A stretch of DNA of 42,263 bases from an uncultured Clostridia bacterium (GTDB lineage Bacteria > Bacillota > Clostridia > Oscillospirales > Ruminococcaceae), in the NCBI GenBank assembly GCA_947629945.1, contig CANRFR010000012.1, positions 1-42,263 on the forward strand, given 5' to 3'. Below, one piece after another: positions 32,365-39,478 of this stretch. The first letter of the stretch is position 1, and every line of letters begins with the position of its first letter. Below the pieces are notes generated by a model. It was not told where the DNA came from. It saw only the letters and a program-made list of their open reading frames with translations, and did no database searches. Made by a program: the position numbers and the translations under genes.

Positions 32365-32672
32365 ACTATCCACCGCCTGTCAAGCCGCAACAGCATATTC
32401 ACCGTATCCCACACCTGCTTTCCCGCCTGAACATTGTCCCCGAAAAAGCCGCCTGTACTGCCATCTCTGCTTTCGTAAAAGTGACTTGCAAGCATAATAA
32501 CCGCCTGTTCGGTAGTAGGCGGCATGGGGTTTTCGGTGTAATAGCCCTGTTCAATGTGCTGATAGCTTTCCGCATAGGAAATAGCTGCGGTGATATAGTT
32601 TACGAGAAGCACATCGTCTGCCGAGTGTTCAAGTATGAGGTTCTGCTTGACCTTTGTCAGAAGTTCCTCCAT
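32361..32672 (-). CDS. Head-tail connector, gp6-like
   Basis: A 103-aa helical protein (VKQNLILEHSADDVLLVNYI, later EQAVIMLASHFYESRDGS), matching the helical gp6 connector family that docks to the portal. AAGGG precedes the ATG. It is coupled to the adaptor gene. Confidence 0.8.
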   Translation of the reverse strand: MEELLTKVKQNLILEHSADDVLLVNYITAAISYAESYQHIEQGYYTENPMPPTTEQAVIMLASHFYESRDGSTGGFFGDNVQAGKQVWDTVNMLLRLDRRWIV

Positions 32673-32683
32673 TCAATCACCCT

Positions 32684-33889
32684 TTACGAACCGGAGCCGG
32701 CTTTCATCTTGAGAATCTGCACCGCTTCGGGAAGAACCAGCTTTCCGTCCACGCGCTCCTTTGCCACAAAGCCAACCATACCGTTTCCTGCGTACAGTTC
32801 TTTCAGTTCCGCAAATGAACGAGTGCCGCGGTCGCCAATGTTGTAGTAGCTGAAATCGCCGAACGCAATCACAGGCTTACCCGCCGCAATCGTGGGAACG
32901 TAAGGCGAGGTGTAGACCTCGTAGCCGAACAGCCTGTCGGGTTCTCCCGCCTGAAGCGAGGGCTGCCACAGATACGCGCCGTTGTTATCCTTAAGCTTGC
33001 GGAGCGCCGCGACAGTCTGGTCGTTCATGATGAACTTCGCGTTCTTGCGGTAGGGACGCTTGAGGAACTGAACCAGATTGATTATCTCATCAGCGGTTAT
33101 TGCGGTAGCGCTCGCCGCAGTCACACTGATAGTACCGCCGCCTGTTTCAGCGAAAATTCCGAGAGGTTTTCCCTTGCCGTCGCCGTTGAGGAATGCGTCC
33201 TCTTCCGCATTGGAAAGCGCCTTTGCGAACTGGTCGATGATGTAATTTTCAAGCCCGAAAGCGTTGTCATAGAGCAACTCCTCAGTGACCTTGACCGCAA
33301 CGTGCAGCTTGTGCGCGTCGAGGTTAATCTGCGAGAAAGTAGCGTCCCCGAAAGTGAGCGCGCCGCCCTCGTCAATCCACGCCGCAGCAGGCTTTGTTGC
33401 GGCAATATTTATCTTGTGTTCGCCGCTTGTGGTGATGGTGTGACCCAGCTTTCTGATGATGTTTTCCTCGGTCAGCGCGTCAATAAGGCGGCTGTCGTAC
33501 TCCTCGGGAACAAGGTAGCCGCCGTTTGCGTCAATGCCCTCGGAAAGAACATTTGAAATCTGACGGAAATTGGTGCGGAGAGCGTTCAGCATTGCCGCCT
33601 TGTACTCATCACTCGCTCTGCCTGTTTTGGGCTTATCATTACCGTTCATCGGCTTGCCGGTGAGAGGGGTGGAAACGGGCTTGTTAAGCGAGTTTTCAAT
33701 GCTCTCCATCTGCTCCATACGCTCGATTTCAGCGCCGTAGTCCTTGATTTTCTGCTCCATTTCAGAGTATGCGGCGGCATCTTCCGCAGACAGAAGTCCG
33801 TCCTTATCGCGCTTGGTTACAACGAAAGCCTTTGCAGCTTCCCAAGCCTTGTTGCGCTTTTCGCGCAGTTCCATAATAGTCATTTGCAT
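32684..33889 (-). CDS. Major capsid protein (HK97 fold)
   Basis: A 401-aa protein. The N-terminal ~95 residues are a coiled-coil delta/scaffold region (ELREKRNKAWEAAKAF...MEQKIKDYGAEIERMEQ) normally removed by the neighbouring protease. The rest is the HK97 Phage_capsid domain (GGYLVPEEYDSRLIDAL, EDAFLNGDGKGKPLGIF, NDQTVAALRKLKD, GDFSYYNI). Two ATGs are near AGGAGG; 33883 is as plausible as 33889. Confidence 0.95.
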   Translation of the reverse strand: MQMTIMELREKRNKAWEAAKAFVVTKRDKDGLLSAEDAAAYSEMEQKIKDYGAEIERMEQMESIENSLNKPVSTPLTGKPMNGNDKPKTGRASDEYKAAMLNALRTNFRQISNVLSEGIDANGGYLVPEEYDSRLIDALTEENIIRKLGHTITTSGEHKINIAATKPAAAWIDEGGALTFGDATFSQINLDAHKLHVAVKVTEELLYDNAFGLENYIIDQFAKALSNAEEDAFLNGDGKGKPLGIFAETGGGTISVTAASATAITADEIINLVQFLKRPYRKNAKFIMNDQTVAALRKLKDNNGAYLWQPSLQAGEPDRLFGYEVYTSPYVPTIAAGKPVIAFGDFSYYNIGDRGTRSFAELKELYAGNGMVGFVAKERVDGKLVLPEAVQILKMKAGSGS

Positions 33890-33898
33890 TACCTCCTG

Positions 33899-34612
33899 TT
33901 ACTGCCAGTTCTTGATTAAGTCAAGCCGAGAAATCAAATCCTCGGCTTTGGTTTTTGGTATGTTTTTAATAGGAATTTTGCATTTCTCCGCAAGCCTGCC
34001 CATAAGGGAATTAACCACTTGCGCTTCGGAATACATCAGTGAGTCTGCGGCGGGTGCTTCTGTCGGTTCTTCACGGGCAAGAATACCGTCCGCAAAGCCG
34101 AGTTCGACCGCCTTGTTAGCGTTCATCCACGTTTCAGCGTCCATGAGATGCGAGATTTTCGCGCGGCTCATGCCCGTTTTGATTTCATAAGCGTTCATAA
34201 TGCTTTCCTTAACCTCGGACAGCATTTCAATCGCTTTCTGCATTTCGGCAGTATCGCCCATAGCAACGGTCATAGGGTTGTGTATCATCAGCATAGAAAC
34301 CGGCGACATCAGCACTTTGTTTCCCGCCATAGCAATAACGCTCGCCGCGCTTGCAGCTATACCGTCAATCTTCACGGTAACGTTGCCCTTGTAGTCCATC
34401 AGCATATTGTAAATCTGCGCCGCCGCCACGCAGTCACCACCCGGCGAGTTAATCCAAACGGTAATGTCACCGCTGCAGGACATCAGTTCGTCCTTGAAAA
34501 TCTGCGGAGTGACATCATCGTCAAACCAACTTTCATCGGCGATAGTGCCGTTGAGGAACAGCGTTCTCTCCGCTGTTTCCGCTTGGTTCGTCCAACTCCA
34601 GAACTTCTTCAT
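33899..34612 (-). CDS. Head maturation protease, ClpP type
   Basis: A 237-aa prohead protease of the ClpP family. Catalytic Ser lies in IDGIAASAASVIAMAG near residue 90-105 and His in SMLMIHNPMTVAMGD. The N-terminal Gly-rich SPGGDCVAAAQIYNML follows the first strand. It cleaves capsid delta domains. The start at 34612 follows GGAG; it overlaps the portal gene end by 80 nt in a different frame. Confidence 0.93.
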   Translation of the reverse strand: MKKFWSWTNQAETAERTLFLNGTIADESWFDDDVTPQIFKDELMSCSGDITVWINSPGGDCVAAAQIYNMLMDYKGNVTVKIDGIAASAASVIAMAGNKVLMSPVSMLMIHNPMTVAMGDTAEMQKAIEMLSEVKESIMNAYEIKTGMSRAKISHLMDAETWMNANKAVELGFADGILAREEPTEAPAADSLMYSEAQVVNSLMGRLAEKCKIPIKNIPKTKAEDLISRLDLIKNWQ

Positions 34613-35858
34613 CGGAATTCTCCTTTCCACCGGCGGCGAAGATACCTGCGTCAGCCAGTTTTGTCATATTGCCGTTTATAAGGTACAAATCCCCACCGTC
34701 CTCGGCGGGGATACGGTCGAGATTTTCAAGCTCCCGAATGTCATTTGCAGACATCCAGCCGTTCTGACGGGCGGTAGCATAACCGCTCATACGGCTTGCG
34801 TAGTCGCCCCGCAGCAGTCCGTCAACATTGAACTTGATGAAATAATCCTTTTTCTCGCTTGGATTTAGCAAAGAACGCACCATACTCTGTTCCCAACGAA
34901 CAAGCCACGGTTCAAGGGTGTATTTCACGAACTCCAGCGACTGCTGTTCGATATTAGAAAAGCTCGACTTTTCAAGGTCACCAACCATGTGCGGCGGCAC
35001 TCTGAAAATTCGAGCAATTTCATTTATCTGAAACTTTCGGGTTTCAAGGAACTGCGCCTGTTCGGGAGAAATACTTATGGGAGAGTATTTCATTCCTTCC
35101 TCAAGCACAGCGACCTTGTTTGCGTTATGCGAACCGCCGAATGTGGCATTCCAGCTTTCGCGGACTTTATCGGGATTTTTAAGCGTTCCGGGGTGTTCAA
35201 GAACACCGCTCGGAGCAGCGCCGTTTGCAAAGAACTTTGCGCCGTATTCTTCGGTTGCCATAGCAAGCCCGATAGCGTTCTTCGCCATTGCAATAGGCGA
35301 GTAACCAACAAGCCCGTCAAAGCCAAGTCCGGGGATATGCAACACATCGTATGGAGATAGAATAACCTCATATTCCTTGCTGTGGATTGCTTCATCAGAA
35401 CCACGGTAGTATTTATAATACAGCCTGCCGCTTGAATCACGGTCAACGGTAATTTTGTTTGGCATAAGCGGATAGAGAGCAACGACCTCGCCCTTTCCGT
35501 TGCGGATAATCTGCGCGTATGCGTTGCCCCACAAAAGAAGATGGGTCATAAGCGTTTCACGGAACACGAACGAGGTCATTTCGGGGTTTGGTTCATCGTG
35601 CAAGAGAAAATACAGCGGGTGGTTGATTGATTTTTCCTTACCGCCGTTTTGGGTGTACTTATATAAATGGAGTGGCAATCCCGCCACCGCTTCCGACAGC
35701 ACACGAACGCACGAATACACCACAGTCATCTGCATTGCGGAACGCTCTGTGACGTTCTTTCCCGCCGTAGAGCCGCCCATGTAAAAGCGGTATGCGCCGC
35801 CTGTCGTACTGTTTTGAGGCTTGTCCCTTGAATGAAATAAGCTGCTGAAAATCTTCAT
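34533..35858 (-). CDS. Portal protein (HK97 type)
   Basis: A 441-aa portal: SAMQMTVVYSCVRVLSEAVAGLP near the start, WGNAYAQIIRNGKGEVVALYPLMP, DVLHIPGLGFDGLVGYSP, and GDLEKSSFSNIEQQSLEFVKYTLEPW, all typical of the family. It forms the DNA entry ring. The start at 35858 follows AAAGGA, replacing a spurious extension. It lies downstream of a terminator that ends a moron, so transcripts must reach it by readthrough or other promoters. Confidence 0.95.
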   Translation of the reverse strand: MKIFSSLFHSRDKPQNSTTGGAYRFYMGGSTAGKNVTERSAMQMTVVYSCVRVLSEAVAGLPLHLYKYTQNGGKEKSINHPLYFLLHDEPNPEMTSFVFRETLMTHLLLWGNAYAQIIRNGKGEVVALYPLMPNKITVDRDSSGRLYYKYYRGSDEAIHSKEYEVILSPYDVLHIPGLGFDGLVGYSPIAMAKNAIGLAMATEEYGAKFFANGAAPSGVLEHPGTLKNPDKVRESWNATFGGSHNANKVAVLEEGMKYSPISISPEQAQFLETRKFQINEIARIFRVPPHMVGDLEKSSFSNIEQQSLEFVKYTLEPWLVRWEQSMVRSLLNPSEKKDYFIKFNVDGLLRGDYASRMSGYATARQNGWMSANDIRELENLDRIPAEDGGDLYLINGNMTKLADAGIFAAGGKENSDEEVLELDEPSGNSGENAVPQRHYRR

Positions 35859-35884
35859 GTATTTAGTCCTTTCGTAAAATGGGC

Positions 35885-35915
35885 AAAAAAAGCACCTATC
35901 ATTTCTGATAGATGC
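35885..35915 (-). terminator. Terminator of the membrane zinc-ribbon moron
   Basis: On the minus strand GCATCTATCA-GAAA-TGATAGGTGC (10 bp, one G-T) then TTTTTTT. Confidence 0.85.
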
Positions 35916-35944
35916 CTTGACTGTAACCAACATTAGAGTGAAAA

Positions 35945-36457
35945 TTATTCTTTGAAAAAACTTGTTGAAAACTGTTCATCACAATTTGGACACACAATAA
36001 ATTCATTCTGTAATAACTCATATCTTGTATACGATAAATCAGCATCACAATGCGGACATTGAATATCTATGTAACAATCCTCAGAAACATTGTCATCAAG
36101 AATCTGACCCCTGATATTTTCTTTGCGTTGTTCCTTCTCTTTCTTGTGTTGTTCTTCCATTTTCTTGTTGTATATCTGATTAGAACGATTGCTTTGCTGA
36201 GCAATGATTGCAGAATTATTAATTAGTTCTCCAAACCCGTATAAAACAAAGCTACCAATCCAAGAAAATAATGGTCCTAATATCAAGAAAGCAAATCCAC
36301 ACCAAAGGAATTTTGACTTGACCGAATCCATTTGAAGCGAATCCGTTTGAGAAGATAACACAAACATTACCATTGCCACAATGACGCAAAGAACAATTCC
36401 TATCCAACAAAGGACTTTAGCTAATATTTTAATTTTATTACCAATATTATCAAACAT
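35945..36457 (-). CDS. Membrane protein with C-terminal zinc ribbon, prophage moron
   Basis: A 170-aa protein. Two membrane helices (residues ~12-35 and ~52-78) are followed by a charged coiled-coil (~95-118) and a zinc ribbon with C134-x2-C137...C156-x2-C159. The start at 36457 follows GGAGGT. It is a self-contained unit between the portal and terminase genes: perfect promoter upstream, terminator downstream. This is the sign of a late-acquired moron expressed in the lysogen. Function unknown; superinfection exclusion or host modification is conceivable. Confidence 0.7.
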   Translation of the reverse strand: MFDNIGNKIKILAKVLCWIGIVLCVIVAMVMFVLSSQTDSLQMDSVKSKFLWCGFAFLILGPLFSWIGSFVLYGFGELINNSAIIAQQSNRSNQIYNKKMEEQHKKEKEQRKENIRGQILDDNVSEDCYIDIQCPHCDADLSYTRYELLQNEFIVCPNCDEQFSTSFFKE

Positions 36458-36515
36458 AACTACCTCCATATTCAACTTCAAATAAAGTAATTTAACAACA
36501 AACCAACTAATGCTA

Positions 36516-36544
36516 ATTATACAACACTTATCTGTTTTTGTCAA
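36516..36544 (-). promoter_or_regulatory. Consensus promoter of the membrane zinc-ribbon moron
   Basis: On the minus strand TTGACA (36539-36544) and TATAAT (36516-36521), 17-bp spacer, 59 bp before the start codon. Confidence 0.8.
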
Positions 36545-36562
36545 GTCATATATTCTTTTTGT

Positions 36563-38170
36563 TTAAATAAATAAAATCCCTCTCTCATCATACACACTCG
36601 CCCCGTGGTCATTCCCACAACGGATAGCGCGGTCAAGAGCCATAATGGTAGCAACCGCACCGTCAATTTTCTCTGTGGACTTTTCCTTATCAGCCTTGAT
36701 GTTTCCGGCGGGGTCGGTGCGGATATAAATGTTGTCCATATTCCACCGCAGAACCGGGTGACCACCGTGCGCGACTTTCTGTTCAAGCACTAGCTTCATC
36801 AGTTCCTTTGTGGGCGGTGACATATCCTTGAAACCTTGACCGAACGGAACTACGGTAAAGCCCATGCCCTCAAGGTTCTGAACCATCTGCACAGCGCCCC
36901 AGCGGTCAAACGCGACTTCGCGAATATTGAAACGTTCGCCGAGCCGTTCGATGAATTTCTCGATAAAGCCGTAGTGAACCACATTTCCCTCGGTAGTCTG
37001 CAAGTAACTCTGTCGTTCCCAAACATCATAAGGAACGTGGTCGCGGTTTACTCGCAAGGTCAGATTTTCCTCGGGTATCCAGAAGTACGGCAGGATAATG
37101 TATTTATCTTCTTCGTCCAAGGGCGGGAACACAAGCACGAACGCAGTTATATCCGTAGTTGACGAGAGGTCAAGACCGCCGTAGCAAATCCTGCCCTCAA
37201 GTTCGTCCTCGTCAACCGCAAACGCGCATTTATCCCATTTCTCCATCGGCATCCACCGCACCGCTTGTTTTACCCACTGGTTCAAACGAAGCTGTCGGAA
37301 AGCGTTCTCCTCGCCGGGGTTCTGCTTTGCGGATTCACAAGCGTCACGCACCTTGTCAATGCCAACCGTGATGTCCAAAGAGGGATTTGCCTTTCGCCAC
37401 ACTTTCGGGTCTGTCCAGTCATCGTTCTCGTCAGCGCCGTAAATCACGGGATAAAAAGTAGGGTCGATTTTCCGACCCTCAAGAATATCCTTTGCCTTTT
37501 GGTGCGTTTCGTAGCAAATGCTGTGGGTGTCTGTTCCGGCAGTGGTTATGAGGAAATACAGCGGCTGCATTCGAGCGTCACCCGAACCTTTCGTCATAAC
37601 ATCAAACAACTTACGGTTCGGTTGTGTGTGAAGCTCATCAAAAACAACACCGTGAATATTGAAACCGTGCTTACTGTATGCCTCTGCCAAAAGTACTTGA
37701 TAGAACGAATTTGTCGGTGTGTATATAAGCCGTTTCTGCGATGAAAGTATTTTAACACGTTTTGAAAGCGCGGGACACATACGCACCATATCCGCAGCCA
37801 CATCAAAAACGATGGCAGCCTGCTGACGGTCGGCGGCGCAGCCATAAACCTCTGCGCGTTCCTCACCGTCACCGCAGCAAAGTAAAAGGGCAACCGCAGC
37901 CGCAAGCTCCGATTTGCCCATTTTCTTCGGTATCTCGATATATGCCGTGTTGAACTGCCGATAGCCGTTTGGTTTCAGCGTTCCGAACAGGTCGCGGATA
38001 ATCTGCTCCTGCCAGTCGATAAGTTCAAAGGGCTTTCCCGCCCATGTGCCTTTGGTGTGGCACAGGCTCTCGATAAACGCTACGGCATAGTCCGCAGCAG
38101 CTTTATCGTAAACCGAATCTTTCAGCTTGAACTTTGTAGGCTTGTACTTTTTCAGTTTTCTCGTGACCTG
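36563..38170 (-). CDS. Terminase large subunit; start codon unclear
   Basis: A Terminase_1-type ATPase/nuclease. The frame is open from a TGA at 38171-38173 and gives 535 codons. The Walker A block IPKKMGKSELAAA spans the first ATG (37921), so translation from that ATG would lose half of the P-loop and 83 conserved residues (for example DSVYDKAAADYAVAFIE and PFELIDWQEQIIRDLFG). Walker B region VVFDELH; nuclease acidic residues in YGGLDLSSTTDITA and near AFDRWGAVQMV. There is no ATG, GTG or TTG in the first 83 codons. CTG (38153-38155) or a base error near GGGGAGGTGACAGGTC are the options; GGGGAGG lies just upstream. Confidence 0.88.
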   Translation of the reverse strand, partial: QVTRKLKKYKPTKFKLKDSVYDKAAADYAVAFIESLCHTKGTWAGKPFELIDWQEQIIRDLFGTLKPNGYRQFNTAYIEIPKKMGKSELAAAVALLLCCGDGEERAEVYGCAADRQQAAIVFDVAADMVRMCPALSKRVKILSSQKRLIYTPTNSFYQVLLAEAYSKHGFNIHGVVFDELHTQPNRKLFDVMTKGSGDARMQPLYFLITTAGTDTHSICYETHQKAKDILEGRKIDPTFYPVIYGADENDDWTDPKVWRKANPSLDITVGIDKVRDACESAKQNPGEENAFRQLRLNQWVKQAVRWMPMEKWDKCAFAVDEDELEGRICYGGLDLSSTTDITAFVLVFPPLDEEDKYIILPYFWIPEENLTLRVNRDHVPYDVWERQSYLQTTEGNVVHYGFIEKFIERLGERFNIREVAFDRWGAVQMVQNLEGMGFTVVPFGQGFKDMSPPTKELMKLVLEQKVAHGGHPVLRWNMDNIYIRTDPAGNIKADKEKSTEKIDGAVATIMALDRAIRCGNDHGASVYDERGILFI

Positions 38171-38190
38171 TCACCTCCCCACGAAACGAA

Positions 38191-38213
38191 GAACAGCCCG
38201 CTTGGGGCTGTTC
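38191..38213. terminator. Hairpin before the terminase gene (weak terminator or attenuator)
   Basis: GAACAGCCC pairs with GGGGCTGTTC, 9 bp. It is followed by a weak T-rich run on either strand. It separates the coiled-coil gene from the terminase and could lower late-gene readthrough. Confidence 0.45.
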
Positions 38214-38216
38214 GTT

Positions 38217-38411
38217 TTAGAATTTGTCGGAAATCTCGTTGTACTCTCGCTTGAGCCTTGCGATTTCCTGTGTCAAGCATTGTCTGCGGAATCCGTTCTT
38301 TGTGCAGCGCAGTTCAGTTTCAAGGCGGTCGATTTCGTGCTTTCTTTTTGTGAGAACCTCAATTTCGTTACCCTCAAGCGTGTCTTTCAAATCTCTTTCA
38401 AATCGTGTCAT
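38217..38411 (-). CDS. Small coiled-coil phage protein (64 aa)
   Basis: A charged helical 64-aa protein (begins MTRFERDLKDTLEGNEIE) preceding the terminase gene. The start at 38411 follows AAGGA and GGAGG. The upstream frame extension runs through palindromic element A and is not real. Helical character and position would allow a small-terminase-like or packaging accessory role, but it is shorter than usual TerS proteins. No family recognised. Confidence 0.6.
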   Translation of the reverse strand: MTRFERDLKDTLEGNEIEVLTKRKHEIDRLETELRCTKNGFRRQCLTQEIARLKREYNEISDKF

Positions 38412-38442
38412 TTCCTTATCCTCCGTGTGTTCTTTTCGGTGT

Positions 38443-38510
38443 GCAACACGATGTTGCAAAGCCGCCACCAAAAGCTCGGCACGGACGCCGAGCAACTATG
38501 TGGCGGCTAG
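38443..38510. repeat. Palindromic element A (inverted relative to B and C)
   Basis: In the + direction: hairpin GCAAC-ACGAT-GTTGC, AAA, outer arm AGCCGCCAC (38460-38468), CAAAA, inner hairpin GCTCGGC-ACGGAC-GCCGAGC (38474-38493), AACTAT, outer arm GTGGCGGCT (38500-38508). The same architecture and loop appear in B and C on the other strand. It splits a leader whose halves (up to TACATATT on one side, CGGTGT on the other) are adjacent in the paralogous leader upstream of the amidoligase gene. Confidence 0.8.
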
Positions 38511-38554
38511 TACATATTAACTCTAAAGCCGCATTATATCAAGCGGTATTTGAA
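38511..38554 (-). promoter_or_regulatory. Repeated promoter/leader box, copy 1
   Basis: A 44-bp block 40/44 identical to 40465-40508 and ending on the minus strand with TTTAGAGTTAATATGTA. It contains a minus-strand TATAAT (38533-38538). The two copies suggest co-regulated early promoters of the prophage. Confidence 0.6.
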
Positions 38555-38572
38555 TAATAATGTACACAAACA

Positions 38573-38856
38573 TCAGCGGTCGGAACTGTGTATATTTGAA
38601 CCGTGGATAATACCGAGGATTTTCTCCTGCTCGGAGGTTGAAACTCCAATGCTCTCTAAAGCCTCCCGTGTGCCGCAGTCGTTGTGCTGCCCTTTGGGGC
38701 GCGGCGTCCGTGCCGCGCCTTTGTTGGGCAGCCTTCCGACATCGTGTCGGGGCAGATTTGCGTGTTGGGGTACTTTCTTGAAATAGCAGGATACCCCTGA
38801 TACTGCGCCCCACAGAGCGGACAGGTGCGAAGTGTTGTTGCGTTATCCGTTTTCAT
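38573..38856 (-). pseudogene. Small zinc-binding phage protein interrupted by palindromic element B
   Basis: The first part (ATG 38856, GGAGG ribosome site) reads MKTDNATTLRTCPLCGAQYQ then ICPD at codons 34-37. After exactly 68 nt of insertion the original frame resumes at TGC (38675-38677) as CGTREALESIG and EQEKILGIIHG to TGA 38573-38575. Total length 284 minus 68 is 216 nt, a clean 71-aa protein with a C-x2-C...C-x2-C zinc ribbon, a type common in clostridial prophages. With the insertion, translation ends after a run of foreign residues. Unless the insert is bypassed or spliced, the gene is broken. Confidence 0.75.
38681..38745. mobile_element. Palindromic element B, 65 bp, flanked by 3-bp direct repeat GTC
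   Basis: Outer arms GCTGCCC (38686-38692) and GGGCAGC (38726-38732); inner hairpin GGCGCGGC-GTCCGT-GCCGCGCC (38698-38719); then CTT and a third hairpin arm CCGAC (38736-38740) with loop ATCGT, whose right arm GTCGG (38746-38750) lies in flanking phage sequence. Direct repeat GTC at 38678-38680 and 38746-38748. Insertion into the zinc-ribbon gene shows that it moved recently. Confidence 0.75.
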
Positions 38857-39310
38857 AACAAGCCCTCCTGCTGTTATCCAATGCGGCGAGAAGAACGCTC
38901 TCGTCAAAACCGAAGTTCCTGTACCCGTCAAGACAGGTTCGTACATAAGAGCCGCTTGGCAAACCCAGCGGTCGTTCCTCATGCATAATGTACACGAAAG
39001 CCGTTCTGACCACCGTTTTCCCCGAGAAATATCTCACAGGCAAGTCGAGTTCGGTTTTGTAGTAGAAGGTAGGGTATCCCTCGTAGCGGTCAAGGTTGAG
39101 TTCATCACTCGGTTCAACCGACCAGACCGCCACAGGAACTTCCGCTCCAACCTTTGGTTCAATCGTGAGGTAAGCACCTGTCTTGCTGCCCTTGAAAAGC
39201 AGTTCGTAGTCCTTGATGACCGCTGTGCCTATTGCCTTTGCAGTCGGACACCTCCATGCCATTTGCCGAACGTTCAAGTTACTGCCGTAGGCTAAATAGT
39301 ATCGTTTCAT
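38843..39310 (-). CDS. Gamma-glutamylcyclotransferase-like protein (GGCT/AIG2 family)
   Basis: A 155-aa protein with the YLAYGSNLN substrate loop (residues 6-14) and the catalytic glutamate in NLDRYEGYP (E77). The family cleaves gamma-glutamyl amide bonds to 5-oxoproline. The start at 39310 follows GAAAGGACGG; a longer frame runs into element C and is rejected. It follows an amidoligase gene, an association known from prophage and polymer-modifying cassettes, where the cyclotransferase may undo or trim the gamma-glutamyl products of the ligase. Its end overlaps the start of the zinc-ribbon pseudogene. Confidence 0.88.
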   Translation of the reverse strand: MKRYYLAYGSNLNVRQMAWRCPTAKAIGTAVIKDYELLFKGSKTGAYLTIEPKVGAEVPVAVWSVEPSDELNLDRYEGYPTFYYKTELDLPVRYFSGKTVVRTAFVYIMHEERPLGLPSGSYVRTCLDGYRNFGFDESVLLAALDNSRRACYENG

Positions 39311-39338
39311 ATCAAATCCGTCCTTTCTGAAAGGCAGT

Positions 39339-39402
39339 GTTGTCCCTTTGTTGGCAGCATCCGTGCTGCCTTTTGGGGACAACCTTGCGGCGTCCGTGCC
39401 GC
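39339..39402. repeat. Palindromic element C (same orientation as B)
   Basis: Outer arms TTGTCCC (39340-39346) and GGGGACAA (39375-39382); inner hairpin GGCAGC-ATCCGT-GCTGCC (39353-39370); CCTT; third hairpin GCGGC-GTCCGT-GCCGC (39387-39402). It lies between the amidoligase stop and the GGCT start. Stem sequences differ from A and B but all pairing is kept. Confidence 0.75.
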
Positions 39403-39478
39403 CGGTTCAGAAATCACCTTTCTACCACCAAAAGCCCCACCGTGTGGGGAAGTTGGGGGCAGGAAGCTGATTCCTGCG

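Noticed and set aside
38523-38813. A 96-aa minus-strand ORF in the same region
   Set aside because: It is a frame shadow of the zinc-ribbon gene and element B, with no ribosome site.
38656-38982. A 108-aa protein spanning element B
   Set aside because: Its C-terminal third is translation of the palindromic element and its N-terminal part precedes the true ATG at 38856.
39425-39470. A fourth palindromic element near the amidoligase stop
   Set aside because: There is a GC-rich hairpin (CCCCAC/GTGGGG) after CCAAAAG-like sequence, but the outer arms and the ACGGAY loop are missing, so it does not fit the family.
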